Virus record (IMG/VR): IMGVR_UViG_3300009391_000104
Location: 1-35,406 of that record
DNA from: a virus
Length of the DNA stretch: 35,406 bases
Direction: 5' to 3' (one strand)
Both the position numbers and the translations under genes were made by a program. Every line of letters starts with the position of its first letter. Position 1 is the stretch's first letter. A model generated the notes under the pieces. That model was not told the DNA's origin, ran no database searches, and saw nothing but the letters and a program-made list of their open reading frames with translations. Positions 1-7,678 of the stretch are shown here, one piece after another.

Positions 1-210
1 ATGGAACATCCGTCAGTCGTCCACACAATGAGTACAGGCTATGACCGACCCGAACCACCCGTACATGACCTGTGCAAATATTGCAAAGATGAAGTCTATG
101 AAAAAGATTACAAGGTACATCATGGCGGAGAGTTGTATTGCAATCCAGAACATCTTGGAGAACATTTAATAAAAATCGGATTAGCTGAATGGAGAGTGGC
201 AGGAGAATGA
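1..210 (+). CDS. Small zinc-ribbon phage protein
   Basis: A 69-residue protein that begins at the first base of the window, so an upstream start cannot be excluded. The opening 'HPSVVHTMSTGY' is a style I know from the N-termini of short Bacillus phage proteins. Cys25/Cys28 (CKYC) followed by a Cys-x-x-x-His pair (CNPEH) around residues 47-51 look like one treble-clef or LIM-like zinc site. No enzymatic motif is visible. It overlaps the next gene by ATGA, which implies translational coupling in the early operon. Function unknown; a zinc-stabilised adaptor is only a guess. Confidence 0.6.
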   Translation: MEHPSVVHTMSTGYDRPEPPVHDLCKYCKDEVYEKDYKVHHGGELYCNPEHLGEHLIKIGLAEWRVAGE

Positions 211-692
211 AAGCTAGATTAAATATTTTAGGTAGAAAATTAAAAGTAATATCAATCGATTTTTTAAATGACGAGGTCGATGCAGTTCTAACTGTGGACG
301 ACAATGGAAACTACAATTCTTATTACAATGAAAAAACTATGAAATCTCGTGGAAATGTTCTATTTGCAAATATGGAAGAGTGGCTTGAATTCCCTGACCT
401 TGAACAGAGGATTGTGGATGAACGGAATAAACTTATTGAACATCTTGAAAAGTTGGCAGCTCGAGAGGATGACGAATTGACCGGTATTGCGATTGATGCA
501 ATGGAAGGCAGCTCATTACCATTCGGCGAACTAGCATTAATTGAAAGTCAGAAAGAGTACAAGCTTATGCAGCAACGTGTGTTAGGAATTATTGACGCAA
601 TGGAAGAAGTCAAAGCATTCATGGAGGGCTATTATGCAAATGTCGATGATGAAGCAGCTGAAGAGGAAGGCTATCATCAATCAATTGAATAA
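207..692 (+). CDS. Hypothetical early phage protein with helical C-terminal half
   Basis: This is a 161-residue protein. I chose ATG 207 over the in-frame ATG 189 because 207 shares an ATGA overlap with the preceding stop and has GGAGA eight bases upstream. Residues 1-60 look like beta-strands. The rest is charged and helical, ending in an acidic tail. I recognise no family. It lies second in the early operon between a zinc-ribbon protein and a small basic protein, and its last 59 bases overlap the start of the latter. Function not assigned. Confidence 0.6.
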   Translation: MKARLNILGRKLKVISIDFLNDEVDAVLTVDDNGNYNSYYNEKTMKSRGNVLFANMEEWLEFPDLEQRIVDERNKLIEHLEKLAAREDDELTGIAIDAMEGSSLPFGELALIESQKEYKLMQQRVLGIIDAMEEVKAFMEGYYANVDDEAAEEEGYHQSIE

Positions 693-789
693 ATTATCCA
701 TCCACACAATTGATGGACAGGCGTTGGAAGATGTTATGTATTCTTCATTGCTTCGGAAATTGACTGTTGAACGTAAGAAAGAAAATTGA
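634..789 (+). CDS. Small basic protein, FbpA-like
   Basis: A 51-residue basic protein read in a different frame from the gene it overlaps. ATG 634 is preferred because GGAGG lies six bases upstream; upstream in-frame ATG 592 has no Shine-Dalgarno and ATG 649 is poorly spaced. The core 'IINQLNKLSIHTIDGQALED' and following 'LLRKLTVERKK' fit the pattern of the Fur-regulated basic protein FbpA family (x-LI-x-L-x3-I-x3-DG-x-L, then a basic helix). Phage members of that family are frequent in Bacillales early operons and have no known job. The match is from recalled motif shape only. Confidence 0.55.
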   Translation: MQMSMMKQLKRKAIINQLNKLSIHTIDGQALEDVMYSSLLRKLTVERKKEN

Positions 790-808
790 TTGAGGGGAGG
801 TGGAAAAG

Positions 809-1084
809 GTGGAAGTAAAAGATTTGATTGTCGAATTGCTTGAATTTGATTTAGATGCAGAAGTTGAATTGTATATAGATTCAGCGGAAGAAGGCGGTAG
901 TTTTGACTTCAAAATCGAAGCGTCTCAACGTTCTGTACGGAAGTATTTGTCGCTGGAAGTCGATTTAGATAATTACGTAATGGTTGATAAACAGGACTAC
1001 GAAAATATGAAACAGAAAATCGAAAACTTAGAAGAAGATTTAGGGGATGCATATCAGAAATTAGAAGGGTTACAAAATGAATAA
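809..1084 (+). CDS. Hypothetical acidic phage protein with C-terminal coiled coil
   Basis: A 91-residue protein starting at GTG 809, eight bases after a GGGGAGG ribosome site; in-frame GTG 800 would sit inside that site. The N-terminal half has alternating strand-like acidic segments. Residues 54-90 are a heptad-rich helix of Lys, Glu, Leu and Asn that should form a coiled coil. No family recognised. It is the last gene before a short hairpin-containing gap, so it may end a sub-operon. Confidence 0.6.
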   Translation: MEVKDLIVELLEFDLDAEVELYIDSAEEGGSFDFKIEASQRSVRKYLSLEVDLDNYVMVDKQDYENMKQKIENLEEDLGDAYQKLEGLQNE

Positions 1085-1085
1085 A

Positions 1086-1108
1086 AGCGCCCGCTACCAA
1101 CGGACGCT
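1086..1108 (-). other. Hairpin, better paired and terminator-like on the minus strand
   Basis: The arms AGCGCCCG (1086-1093) and CGGACGCT (1101-1108) flank a 7-base loop. In plus-strand RNA one pair is C/A; in minus-strand RNA it becomes G-U and all eight positions pair. Read leftwards the stem is followed by TTTTAT, as in a weak intrinsic terminator; read rightwards there is no U-run. No minus-strand gene lies nearby, so it may be an mRNA-stabilising or processing hairpin ahead of the Gp157 operon. Confidence 0.4.
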
Positions 1109-1170
1109 CGACAACTCACACACAATAGTTTACCACAATTTATTAAAAATATAACACGGGAGGACACATA

Positions 1171-1650
1171 ATGGCTACCTTATATGATTTGACTGGCTCA
1201 TATGCTCAGATTCAACAAATGATTGAAGAGGGAGCAGATGACCTTAGCGGAATCTTAGAAACTGTAGAAGGCGCAATAGAAGAGAAGCTTGAAGGCTATG
1301 CAATGGTAATCCGCAATATCGAATCAGATGTTGAAGGTTTAAAAGGTGAAGAAAAACGTTTAGGTGATCGCCGTAAGACAATGGAAAACGGAATCAAACG
1401 GATGAAAGAATCAATGCATTTCGCGATGTCTTCTACAAATCAGCAGAAGGTGAAAGGCGAAAAATTCACATTCACTGTGCAGAAGAATCCACCTTCATTA
1501 AAAGTTGTGGACGAGTCATTGATTCCAGAGATATTCTTCGATGAACAAAAACCGACCTTGAATAAAAAGTTATTGATGGAATCCATTAAAGATGGATTTG
1601 AGTATGAAGGTGCACAAATATCACAAGGCGAATCATTACGGATTCGATAA
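1171..1650 (+). CDS. Siphovirus Gp157-family protein
   Basis: A 159-residue protein matching the Siphovirus Gp157 family. It has the N-terminal 'MATLYDLTGSYAQIQQMIEE', then a predicted long coiled coil (residues 30-90) with 'IRNIESDVEGLKGEEKRLGDR', and a C-terminal beta part with 'FTFTVQKNPPSL' and 'PEIFF'. Members sit at the head of phage recombination/replication cassettes and were first linked to phage resistance in streptococci; their biochemical role is unsettled. The start follows GGGAGG at good spacing after an 86-base gap. It is followed by the Zn-ribbon protein, the RecA-like ATPase and DUF669, the usual neighbours of this family. Confidence 0.88.
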   Translation: MATLYDLTGSYAQIQQMIEEGADDLSGILETVEGAIEEKLEGYAMVIRNIESDVEGLKGEEKRLGDRRKTMENGIKRMKESMHFAMSSTNQQKVKGEKFTFTVQKNPPSLKVVDESLIPEIFFDEQKPTLNKKLLMESIKDGFEYEGAQISQGESLRIR

Positions 1651-1665
1651 TAGGGGGAAATCATA

Positions 1666-1890
1666 TTGAAAATCAAACAAATTACAAGTCAAAGCAGACG
1701 CGACTTTTCAGCGATTTTTGAATGCGAAGGGTGCGGACACGAAGAAAAAGGTGGAGGTTATGATGACAGGAACTTTCATGACAACGTAATCCCCTCTATA
1801 CAATGCAAAAAGTGTGATCTATCACGAAATCAGTTGGGAATCATCGGTGAAGAAGTTCAAACAAAATATCCGTCTTGGATGACGGTATAA
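1666..1890 (+). CDS. Small zinc-ribbon protein of the recombination cassette
   Basis: A 74-residue protein with TTG start 1666 behind AGGGGGAAA. Two knuckles, CEGCG (around residues 20-24) and CKKC (around 47-50), make a four-cysteine zinc ribbon. A basic N-terminus with 'SQSRRDFSAIFEC' is typical of the small Zn-ribbon proteins found between Gp157 and the phage ATPase in Bacillales phages. A nucleic-acid contact is likely from the fold class but not shown. No catalytic residues are seen. Confidence 0.65.
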   Translation: MKIKQITSQSRRDFSAIFECEGCGHEEKGGGYDDRNFHDNVIPSIQCKKCDLSRNQLGIIGEEVQTKYPSWMTV

Positions 1891-1905
1891 AAGGGGAAAA
1901 ATAAA

Positions 1906-2286
1906 ATGACGAAAAAACAAATCGAACAACTAAATCAAAAGCAACAATATTATGCAAGCACGTATGAAGCGGCGGAAGAAATCGTTTCAGAAGCGAAGGA
2001 AAGTAGTTTTCTGATGAAACAGCAAATCACCGAAAAGCATAATAAATTCGGTACGTATTTTCTCGTAGATATCACGTACAGCTACAATGTCCCGAAAGAA
2101 ATCATGGAAAGTGCAGCGGTTCAAAATGAAGCAGAAAGAATAGTTCACGATGGCGTGAAAGTTACACAAGATGGTGACGGAACATTTCAAGTAGATCCGA
2201 ATCAAATGAGTTTGGATGAAGTGGAAGTTGAAGTACCCGATGATGCGGACGATGCTTTCAAATTGAATGAAGCAGTGCCATTTTAA
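1906..2286 (+). CDS. Hypothetical protein with acidic SSB-like C-terminal tip
   Basis: This is a 126-residue protein. The N-terminal 40 residues are Gln/Lys/Glu-rich and helical; residues 48-85 look like beta-strands ('FGTYFLVDITYSY'). The last 30 residues are strongly acidic and finish in Pro-Phe. Such acidic tails ending in Pro-Phe resemble the tip of bacterial single-strand binding proteins that recruits repair enzymes. It lies directly upstream of the ATPase in the recombination cassette, which supports a DNA-transaction role. No named family recognised; the function is inferred from tail and context only. Confidence 0.6.
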   Translation: MTKKQIEQLNQKQQYYASTYEAAEEIVSEAKESSFLMKQQITEKHNKFGTYFLVDITYSYNVPKEIMESAAVQNEAERIVHDGVKVTQDGDGTFQVDPNQMSLDEVEVEVPDDADDAFKLNEAVPF

Positions 2287-2304
2287 TAGAAAGGTGTGGA
2301 AGGC

Positions 2305-3024
2305 ATGACGGAACAATTTGATTTTAGCACACACAATGCAGAAGGAATCACAGATAAGTCCGGCAAAACATATTTAACTTATTGTCCACCAGGATTAGGC
2401 AAGACACATACTCTAAACTTTCTTCCTGGCAAAACTTTGGTACTCGATATTGACCGAACAAGTCACGTGTTAAAAGGTAATCCGAATATCGACATCATTT
2501 ACGTCGACAATCAAAACACGTGGGAATATTGGGAAGGCTTGCTTGCTCATTTAAAAACTATCAAAGGTCAATATGACAATATTGCAATTGACAATGTTTC
2601 TGAATTAGAAAGGTGCTTGCTTTCACATCTAGGTTTCATCGGAAAGAATCAAGGCGTTCCGGCACAAGGTGATTATCAGAAGATGCAATTTCGCGTAGTC
2701 AATTCATTCCGATGGTTAAAAAACATGGCAGATCGCATTGTATTTACAGCATGGGAAACTTCAGATTTATATACATCATCAGACGGTCAACAGTACAATC
2801 GCTCGTATCCGCAAATCAACGGCAAGATATTAAATAACGTACTCGGTCTGTGCGATGTAGTTGGTCGTTTGATGATAAAAGAAGATGGCGGCCGAGGTTT
2901 TGTATTAGAAGGAACTAACAGCATTTATGCAAAAAATCAATTGGACAATCGTAAGGGATGCAAGCAGGAAGAGATTTTCCTTCTACCATCCACAAATAAT
3001 GATAAAACAGGGGGAACTAAATAA
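2305..3024 (+). CDS. Phage AAA/RecA-like nucleotide-binding protein (AAA_24 type)
   Basis: A 239-residue P-loop ATPase. ATG 2305 is preferred to in-frame GTG 2296 because AAAGGTG lies eight bases before it. The Walker A element is CPPGLGKT (residues 27-34); its first position is Cys where Gly is usual. Walker B is around residues 92-96 (NIAID). 'FTAWETSD' and 'PQINGKILNNVLGLCDVV' fit the sensor and loop regions of the phage RecA-like proteins annotated as AAA_24 or 'phage nucleotide-binding protein'. These act with Gp157 and DUF669 proteins in phage homologous recombination. The stop overlaps the DUF669 start by one base, indicating coupling. Confidence 0.85.
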   Translation: MTEQFDFSTHNAEGITDKSGKTYLTYCPPGLGKTHTLNFLPGKTLVLDIDRTSHVLKGNPNIDIIYVDNQNTWEYWEGLLAHLKTIKGQYDNIAIDNVSELERCLLSHLGFIGKNQGVPAQGDYQKMQFRVVNSFRWLKNMADRIVFTAWETSDLYTSSDGQQYNRSYPQINGKILNNVLGLCDVVGRLMIKEDGGRGFVLEGTNSIYAKNQLDNRKGCKQEEIFLLPSTNNDKTGGTK

Positions 3025-3503
3025 TGTCATTTTTCAAATTCGATGTAGAAAACGTAGGTACTGGTTTTGAGTTGGTCGCGGAAGGTAAGTATGAAGCAAC
3101 AGTTGTTAATGCGGTGGCTGGTTTGACGCAAAAGAAAGTTCCGAAACTAACAGTAGATTTCGAGATTCGTTCAGATGTCCCGCAAAATCACCAGGGCGCA
3201 AAGGTTCTTTACAACACATTCACATTCTCTCACGAAGTATCTGTAAAAATCGTGAACTCTCTATTAAAAGCAACTGGGTTTAATAACAATCATCAATTTA
3301 CATCACCTGATGATATGGCTTCACAACTTATCAATAAACATTTAGTCATCACTATTAAACACGAGGAATACGATGCGGTTGTTGATGGCGTGAAACAAAA
3401 ACGCACGTCTGCTAAAGCGAAATATTACGATGCTTCCGTAGTCAATCCACCACTACAATCGGGACCGGCTATTGTCGTGGGTGATGATGATCTTCCGTTC
3501 TAA
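3024..3503 (+). CDS. DUF669 protein, SSB-like
   Basis: A 159-residue protein recognised as DUF669: N-terminal 'SFFKFDVENVGTGFELVAEG', then 'GKYEATVVNA' and 'KLTVDFEIRSDVPQNHQGAK', a beta-rich body, and a short acidic tail ending DDDLPF. To my recollection that hexapeptide is the same as the C-terminal tip of Bacillus SsbA, which binds RecO, PriA and other repair proteins. DUF669 proteins are thought to be phage single-strand DNA binding proteins acting with the adjacent RecA-like ATPase. It is the last gene before a strong terminator. Confidence 0.85.
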   Translation: MSFFKFDVENVGTGFELVAEGKYEATVVNAVAGLTQKKVPKLTVDFEIRSDVPQNHQGAKVLYNTFTFSHEVSVKIVNSLLKATGFNNNHQFTSPDDMASQLINKHLVITIKHEEYDAVVDGVKQKRTSAKAKYYDASVVNPPLQSGPAIVVGDDDLPF

Positions 3504-3515
3504 TTAAAATTTCAT

Positions 3516-3549
3516 AGAGAGGTCTGTTTTGCAGGCTTCTCTTTTTTTT
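3516..3549 (+). terminator. Intrinsic terminator after the recombination cassette
   Basis: An 11-bp stem (3516-3526 with 3532-3542, including two G-U pairs) with a 5-base loop is followed by an unbroken T-run to 3549. It lies 12 bases after the DUF669 stop and before the 140-aa gene, so it closes or attenuates the first early unit. Confidence 0.85.
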
Positions 3550-3578
3550 ACCCAAAAACAGTGAATGAGGTGGAATAA

Positions 3579-4001
3579 ATGTCAGTTCGAGAACATGACG
3601 AACAAATTATGACTGAATTACAGCAACTAAGAAAATCGATTGAAAAAGTGAAGGTTAGTCGTGAAGTTGCAGAAGCATTGGGAAAAATTGTTGCTCAATT
3701 AGGAATGAATCAATTCGTTGCTCAACATATTCGAACAATCGATACCGGAAATGCTTGGGTTGATGGTTATCCTCGCTTAAAAGTTTTGGATACTATCGGT
3801 ATTGATGAAATGATGCAAATTGCAAGATTTGGTTACGAAGTCGAGCAAACGCCAGAAGAAAAAATCCTTAAATGGTATCGGGAACAACAGCACATATGGG
3901 GTTACCACCTGGACGGAGAAGTCGAAGCCAAGATTACGGTAGAAGCAATCGAAAAAACACTCAAAATACTAGGCGTCAAGGTCGAAGGAGTGAATGAGTA
4001 A
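3579..4001 (+). CDS. Hypothetical early phage protein
   Basis: A 140-residue protein with a helical N-terminus (residues 1-45, 'QLRKSIEKVKVSREVAEALG') and a C-terminal tail 'TLKILGVKVEGVNE' that resembles the closing motif of several short Firmicutes phage proteins. The middle has aromatic residues ('YEVEQTPEEKILKWYREQQ') but no catalytic signature. The start follows GAGGTGGAA at good spacing, 30 bases after the terminator. It is 27 bases upstream of the primase-helicase. I cannot assign a function; similarity to DUF1642-type phage proteins is possible but weak. Confidence 0.6.
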   Translation: MSVREHDEQIMTELQQLRKSIEKVKVSREVAEALGKIVAQLGMNQFVAQHIRTIDTGNAWVDGYPRLKVLDTIGIDEMMQIARFGYEVEQTPEEKILKWYREQQHIWGYHLDGEVEAKITVEAIEKTLKILGVKVEGVNE

Positions 4002-4028
4002 TTTCTAAAAAAATACAGGAGGGCAACT

Positions 4029-6353
4029 ATGAAAGAACTTTATGATTTTAACAGCATACCGTCAGAGCTTAAAGCCCTACCTCAATGGATACTCTGGCGG
4101 TCAGAGTCAAGGGATGGCAAGCCAACAAAGGTTCCATATCAATCGGATGGTGAAATGGCCCAAGCGAATAACCGTAGCACGTGGTCCACGTTCGCAACGG
4201 CCGTCAAATTTTATTTAGAGGGTGACTACAGCGGCATAGGCTTCGTTTTCAGCCGGCAAGACAACTACATTGGTATCGATATAGATAACTGTGTTGTGGA
4301 TGACAAACCGAATACGTTTGCTACTGAAATCATCGACACATTGGATAGTTATACAGAGTTCAGTCCATCCGGAAAAGGTTTACACATCATTATCAAAGGT
4401 GGCCTTCCACAGAATGTATTGGGAACCGGTCGAAAAAACACGCAGCACGGATTAGAAATCTATTCATATGGAAGGTACTTCACATTTACCGGCAATCGTG
4501 AAAACTCAAATGACGTTTATGATCGCACGGATGAACTGGCTGAAGTATTCGAGAAGTATTTCGATGATAGCGATATAGAGGGACGCGTTAATCTAGCAGA
4601 TTTCGAAAATGATGAAATCAAAATATCGAATGAATCACTTTGGGAAAGAATGTTCCGCTCAAAAAGTGGCGATGAAATACGCAGCTTGTACAACGGAAAT
4701 TTAATCAATAATGACCACTCTTCAAGTGACTTAGCTTTATGTAATTATCTAGCTTTTTGGACAGGTAAATCAGCACCTCGCATGGATGCAATGTTCCGTG
4801 AAACAAGTCTAGTACGAGATAAATGGGATATTATTCATCATTCAAGTGGTGAAACATATGGAGAACGAACGATTGTAGAAGCTATTTCATCCACCACATC
4901 TACAATATTGGACGACAGGCAACAATACGATGAATTTTCTTTCGACTTCCACAATGATGAGGTTGTGGAGGACAAACCAAGTAAGAAATTCCGACTAACC
5001 GAATTAGGAAACGCCGAACGAATCGCGTATGAATACGGCCATACCATCAAATATGTCGGTGAAATGGGTTGGCTCATATGGGATGGAAAACGTTGGCGTT
5101 ACGACACTAAGAAGGAAATTGAGCGGATTACGAATAAAGTTCTTCGCGGCTTATACAAGTCGGGTGACGAAATGGAAATCAAGTGGGCCCGTATGTGTGA
5201 ACGTCGAAATATCCGTATGAATAGTATCAAGGATTTGATGCCACTTGTCCCAGGTGAACGGAATGAATTCGACAAACACAAATACTTATTCAACCTTGAA
5301 AACGGAATCTTGAATTTGGAAACAGGCAAGTTGCAGCCGCATGATCGTGAATTGAATTTAACTAAAATCACGAATGTGATATTCGATGAAAAAGCGGAAT
5401 GTCCTGAGTGGATGTTATTTTTAAATCAAATATTCAAAGGTGATAATGACTTGATTGAATACATGCAGCGGTTGGCAGGATATTCGTTAACTGCAGATAT
5501 ATCCGAGCAGTCCATATACTTCCTAGTCGGTGGCGGATCCAATGGTAAATCAACATTCGTGAATATCATCAAAAAAATAATGGGTGATTACGGACTGCAA
5601 ACTAACTCCAATACATTCATTAAAAAGAAGGATGCTGGAGCAAATAACGATATTGCGCGGCTAGTCAATTCCAGATTCGTTTCCGCTGTGGAATCCGAAG
5701 AAGGCGAGAAGCTGCAGGAATCACTTGTTAAAACAATAACTGGTGGCGAACCACTTTTGGCCCGATTCCTACGACAAGAATTCTTTGAGTTTACACCTGA
5801 GTTTAAAGTTTTCTTCACAACGAATCACAAACCAATAATTGGCGGTGTAGATGACGGGATCTGGCGAAGGGTAAAAATTATCCCATTCACTTTAAATTTG
5901 AAGCCACACGAACGGGATAAGAAATTAGAAGAAAAGTTATCGCTAGAAATGCCTGGCATCTTAAATTGGGTGCTTGCCGGCTGCTTGAAGTGGCAGAAGT
6001 CGGGGTTGAAAGAACCACGTGTTGTGGCAGAAGCGACAGGCAACTACAAAGAGGATATGGATATTCTAGCGCCTTTTCTAAGCGAGGTTTGTTATATCGT
6101 CGAACCGAAAAACGAATTAATTAGAATCGAAGCAAAAGAACTTTACAACGTTTACGACAAATGGTGTTTTGGTTCCGGTGAACGCTCATTGGGGAATCGT
6201 TCGTTTTACAGAATGTTGGAAACGAAAGGTTTTGGAAAAGTGAAAGGCGCTGGAAATAAGATGTTTTTAACGGGAATTACCTTATATGAGCGAGCTCCCG
6301 TTACTAAAGACGTTACCGAAAACGCTGAAACAGGTGGTTTTAAGCTCACTTAG
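4029..6353 (+). CDS. Primase-polymerase / SF3 helicase replication protein
   Basis: A 774-residue fusion replicase. The N-terminal primase-polymerase domain shows the metal-binding G-I-D-I-D motif (residues 82-86) and 'SPSGKGLHI' (112-120) with the conserved His119. A linker follows, then a D5/P4-type superfamily 3 helicase. Its Walker A is GGGSNGKST (501-509), followed by the 'SAVESEEG' Walker B region and 'FKVFFTTNHKP' plus 'GIWRRV' of SF3 motif C and the arginine finger. Such proteins unwind the phage origin and synthesise primers. Length and domain order are normal for P4-family phage primases. The start has AGGAGG. The downstream 350-base non-coding tract is a plausible origin for it. 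Confidence 0.93.
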   Translation: MKELYDFNSIPSELKALPQWILWRSESRDGKPTKVPYQSDGEMAQANNRSTWSTFATAVKFYLEGDYSGIGFVFSRQDNYIGIDIDNCVVDDKPNTFATEIIDTLDSYTEFSPSGKGLHIIIKGGLPQNVLGTGRKNTQHGLEIYSYGRYFTFTGNRENSNDVYDRTDELAEVFEKYFDDSDIEGRVNLADFENDEIKISNESLWERMFRSKSGDEIRSLYNGNLINNDHSSSDLALCNYLAFWTGKSAPRMDAMFRETSLVRDKWDIIHHSSGETYGERTIVEAISSTTSTILDDRQQYDEFSFDFHNDEVVEDKPSKKFRLTELGNAERIAYEYGHTIKYVGEMGWLIWDGKRWRYDTKKEIERITNKVLRGLYKSGDEMEIKWARMCERRNIRMNSIKDLMPLVPGERNEFDKHKYLFNLENGILNLETGKLQPHDRELNLTKITNVIFDEKAECPEWMLFLNQIFKGDNDLIEYMQRLAGYSLTADISEQSIYFLVGGGSNGKSTFVNIIKKIMGDYGLQTNSNTFIKKKDAGANNDIARLVNSRFVSAVESEEGEKLQESLVKTITGGEPLLARFLRQEFFEFTPEFKVFFTTNHKPIIGGVDDGIWRRVKIIPFTLNLKPHERDKKLEEKLSLEMPGILNWVLAGCLKWQKSGLKEPRVVAEATGNYKEDMDILAPFLSEVCYIVEPKNELIRIEAKELYNVYDKWCFGSGERSLGNRSFYRMLETKGFGKVKGAGNKMFLTGITLYERAPVTKDVTENAETGGFKLT

Positions 6354-6707
6354 TACCTTTTTAACGCTTCGATAACTTTTAGTAATTTCTCGAAAAGTCA
6401 ATAGTGTCAATGGTTAGAGAAGGGTTATCAAGTACTTTAGTTACTATAGTTATTGGTATTTCTATAACTTTAAAATATAAAAAAAATATATATATAGAAC
6501 TTACCTATTAGTACGCTACAACCAGAAATCCCGATAACCATGTTAACTTTTTAAGTCGGAAATAGACTTAAACCATTGGTACGACAGAATTTACGACGAG
6601 TTACTTTAGATAACTGTTGGTTGTTTAAGGGCTGTTTTCGTTACTTTAAAGCTTGTTTTAGCGAATCGTGATAACTATCTAGTAACGAGGGGAGTGAATC
6701 TACTGCC
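6354..6707 (+). other. Non-coding iteron-like region, candidate replication origin
   Basis: No credible gene in 354 bases. GTTACTTTA occurs exactly at 6600-6608 and 6640-6648. Related copies with one or two changes lie at 6431-6439 (AGTACTTTA) and 6464-6472 (ATAACTTTA); GTTAAC-TTTTTA at 6542, GATAACTTTT at 6371, and inverted TAGTAAC/TAGTAA forms at 6680 and 6380 add to the pattern. An A/T-only tract spans about 6469-6496. Short repeats beside an AT-rich tract immediately after the helicase gene are the usual make-up of a phage origin. Operators for a regulator are the main alternative. Confidence 0.5.
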
Positions 6708-7136
6708 ATGCAAGCATTAAAAGTTTTATCAGCTATATGGAAATGTGGCGTTGAAATGTATCGGGATGAGTCAGACGGACGGCTTGCATTGAAAAACGCA
6801 AATTTAATTCCTGTCGAAATATTGAAAGCTGCTGAACCGATTTTTGGTGAAATAGAAAAGTGGTTTGGATCTTGGGAGAAAGCTTCCGCAGAAGATAAGA
6901 CGATGCAAAAGGGGCTTCACCTATTCTGTGGATGGCAAAAGAACGAAAAAATGAACGAATGGTTATGCGCTGATTATGATTCGTTGATGATTTTGCACGA
7001 TTGGACTGTTGTTCTAGCGAAAAACGGTTGGAATGATATTTATGCAGACTATCGAGAATACGAAAACGACGAATCAAATTCTATGAAACTTAAATTTTAT
7101 GAGCAAGCCGTTTTATATGCTAGTCAAAATAAGTAG
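6708..7136 (+). CDS. Hypothetical protein, N-terminus TubC-docking-like
   Basis: A 142-residue protein; ATG 6708 is the only suitable start, with GGGGAG about 13 bases upstream, a long spacing. Residues 1-45 have the pattern V-L-x4-W-x2-G-V-x12-L-x4-N-L-x-P-x2-I-L-x2-A. This is close to the TubC N-terminal docking-related domain seen in phage and plasmid replication proteins. The C-terminal part (50-142) is Trp- and Tyr-rich and helical. It is the first gene after the candidate origin, consistent with a replication accessory role. Not firmly assigned. Confidence 0.55.
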   Translation: MQALKVLSAIWKCGVEMYRDESDGRLALKNANLIPVEILKAAEPIFGEIEKWFGSWEKASAEDKTMQKGLHLFCGWQKNEKMNEWLCADYDSLMILHDWTVVLAKNGWNDIYADYREYENDESNSMKLKFYEQAVLYASQNK

Positions 7137-7244
7137 TTTACGAGCGATTACAGCCGACTTAGTTGCAAGGTGAGTGTTTATATCGAATTGTGTTTAGGTC
7201 AGATGTACGGCTTACTAGTGTGTCGAGAGAGGGAGGTAATCAGA

Positions 7245-7469
7245 TTGAAGAAGATTAAGTTTCATTTTGGTGACATTATCGAAAATGGTTGGGCTGGCGA
7301 AAGGAATCCCTACAGAAAAGCTATTTTTATTCGGCATAAAAAGAACACGATTGAATTGACTGATGGAAAGGGAGAATTCTGGGAAACGTATCACGACAGC
7401 ACTCACAAGAATTCGCGGATTGGAAGTATATACGAAAACCCTGAATTACTAGGGGGTGTTAGTGAATGA
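7245..7469 (+). CDS. Small conserved phage protein, beta-barrel-like
   Basis: A 74-residue protein starting at TTG 7245 with GGGAGG eight bases upstream; the in-frame GTG 7170 lacks comparable support. It begins 'KKIKFHFGDIIENGWAGERN' and continues 'RKAIFIRHKKNTIELTDGKG', a strand-turn-strand layout common to short Bacillus phage proteins with no known function. The 108 bases upstream (7137-7244) show no gene I can support. It overlaps the next gene by four bases (ATGA). Confidence 0.65.
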   Translation: MKKIKFHFGDIIENGWAGERNPYRKAIFIRHKKNTIELTDGKGEFWETYHDSTHKNSRIGSIYENPELLGGVSE

Positions 7470-7678
7470 AAGAAGGATTGTGTTTCAGTTGCTATGACGA
7501 TATTACATGGCGTATGCAGGGTATGACTGACAATTTCAACGCTGAAATAAAACGATACACTAGCGAAATACATGAAGGATTAACTATCAACTGCCATAAC
7601 TGTGGCGGAATTGCTACTTATAATCGTGATGAATCTACAGGTAAATGGCTTCAGACTTATGAAGAGGTGGTTAAATGA
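7466..7678 (+). CDS. Small zinc-ribbon protein
   Basis: A 70-residue protein with C-x-x-C near the N-terminus (CFSC, residues 6-9) and CHNC around residues 43-46, enough for a four-Cys zinc ribbon. 'CGGIATYNRDESTGKWLQTY' forms the beta-hairpin after the second knuckle. It is coupled on both sides by ATGA overlaps, with the 74-aa protein before it and the ERCC4 nuclease after it. This suggests fixed stoichiometry or a shared function in DNA metabolism. No specific role can be read from the sequence. Confidence 0.65.
   Translation: MKEGLCFSCYDDITWRMQGMTDNFNAEIKRYTSEIHEGLTINCHNCGGIATYNRDESTGKWLQTYEEVVK

Noticed and set aside
4517-6043. Several minus-strand frames of 60-90 codons opposite the primase-helicase gene
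   Set aside because: All are short, Ser-rich antisense shadows without ribosome sites inside a clearly coding gene.
7170-7244. N-terminal extension of the 74-aa gene from GTG 7170
   Set aside because: TTG 7245 has a GGGAGG at ideal spacing and begins at the recognisable start of the fold; the extension has no similar support.
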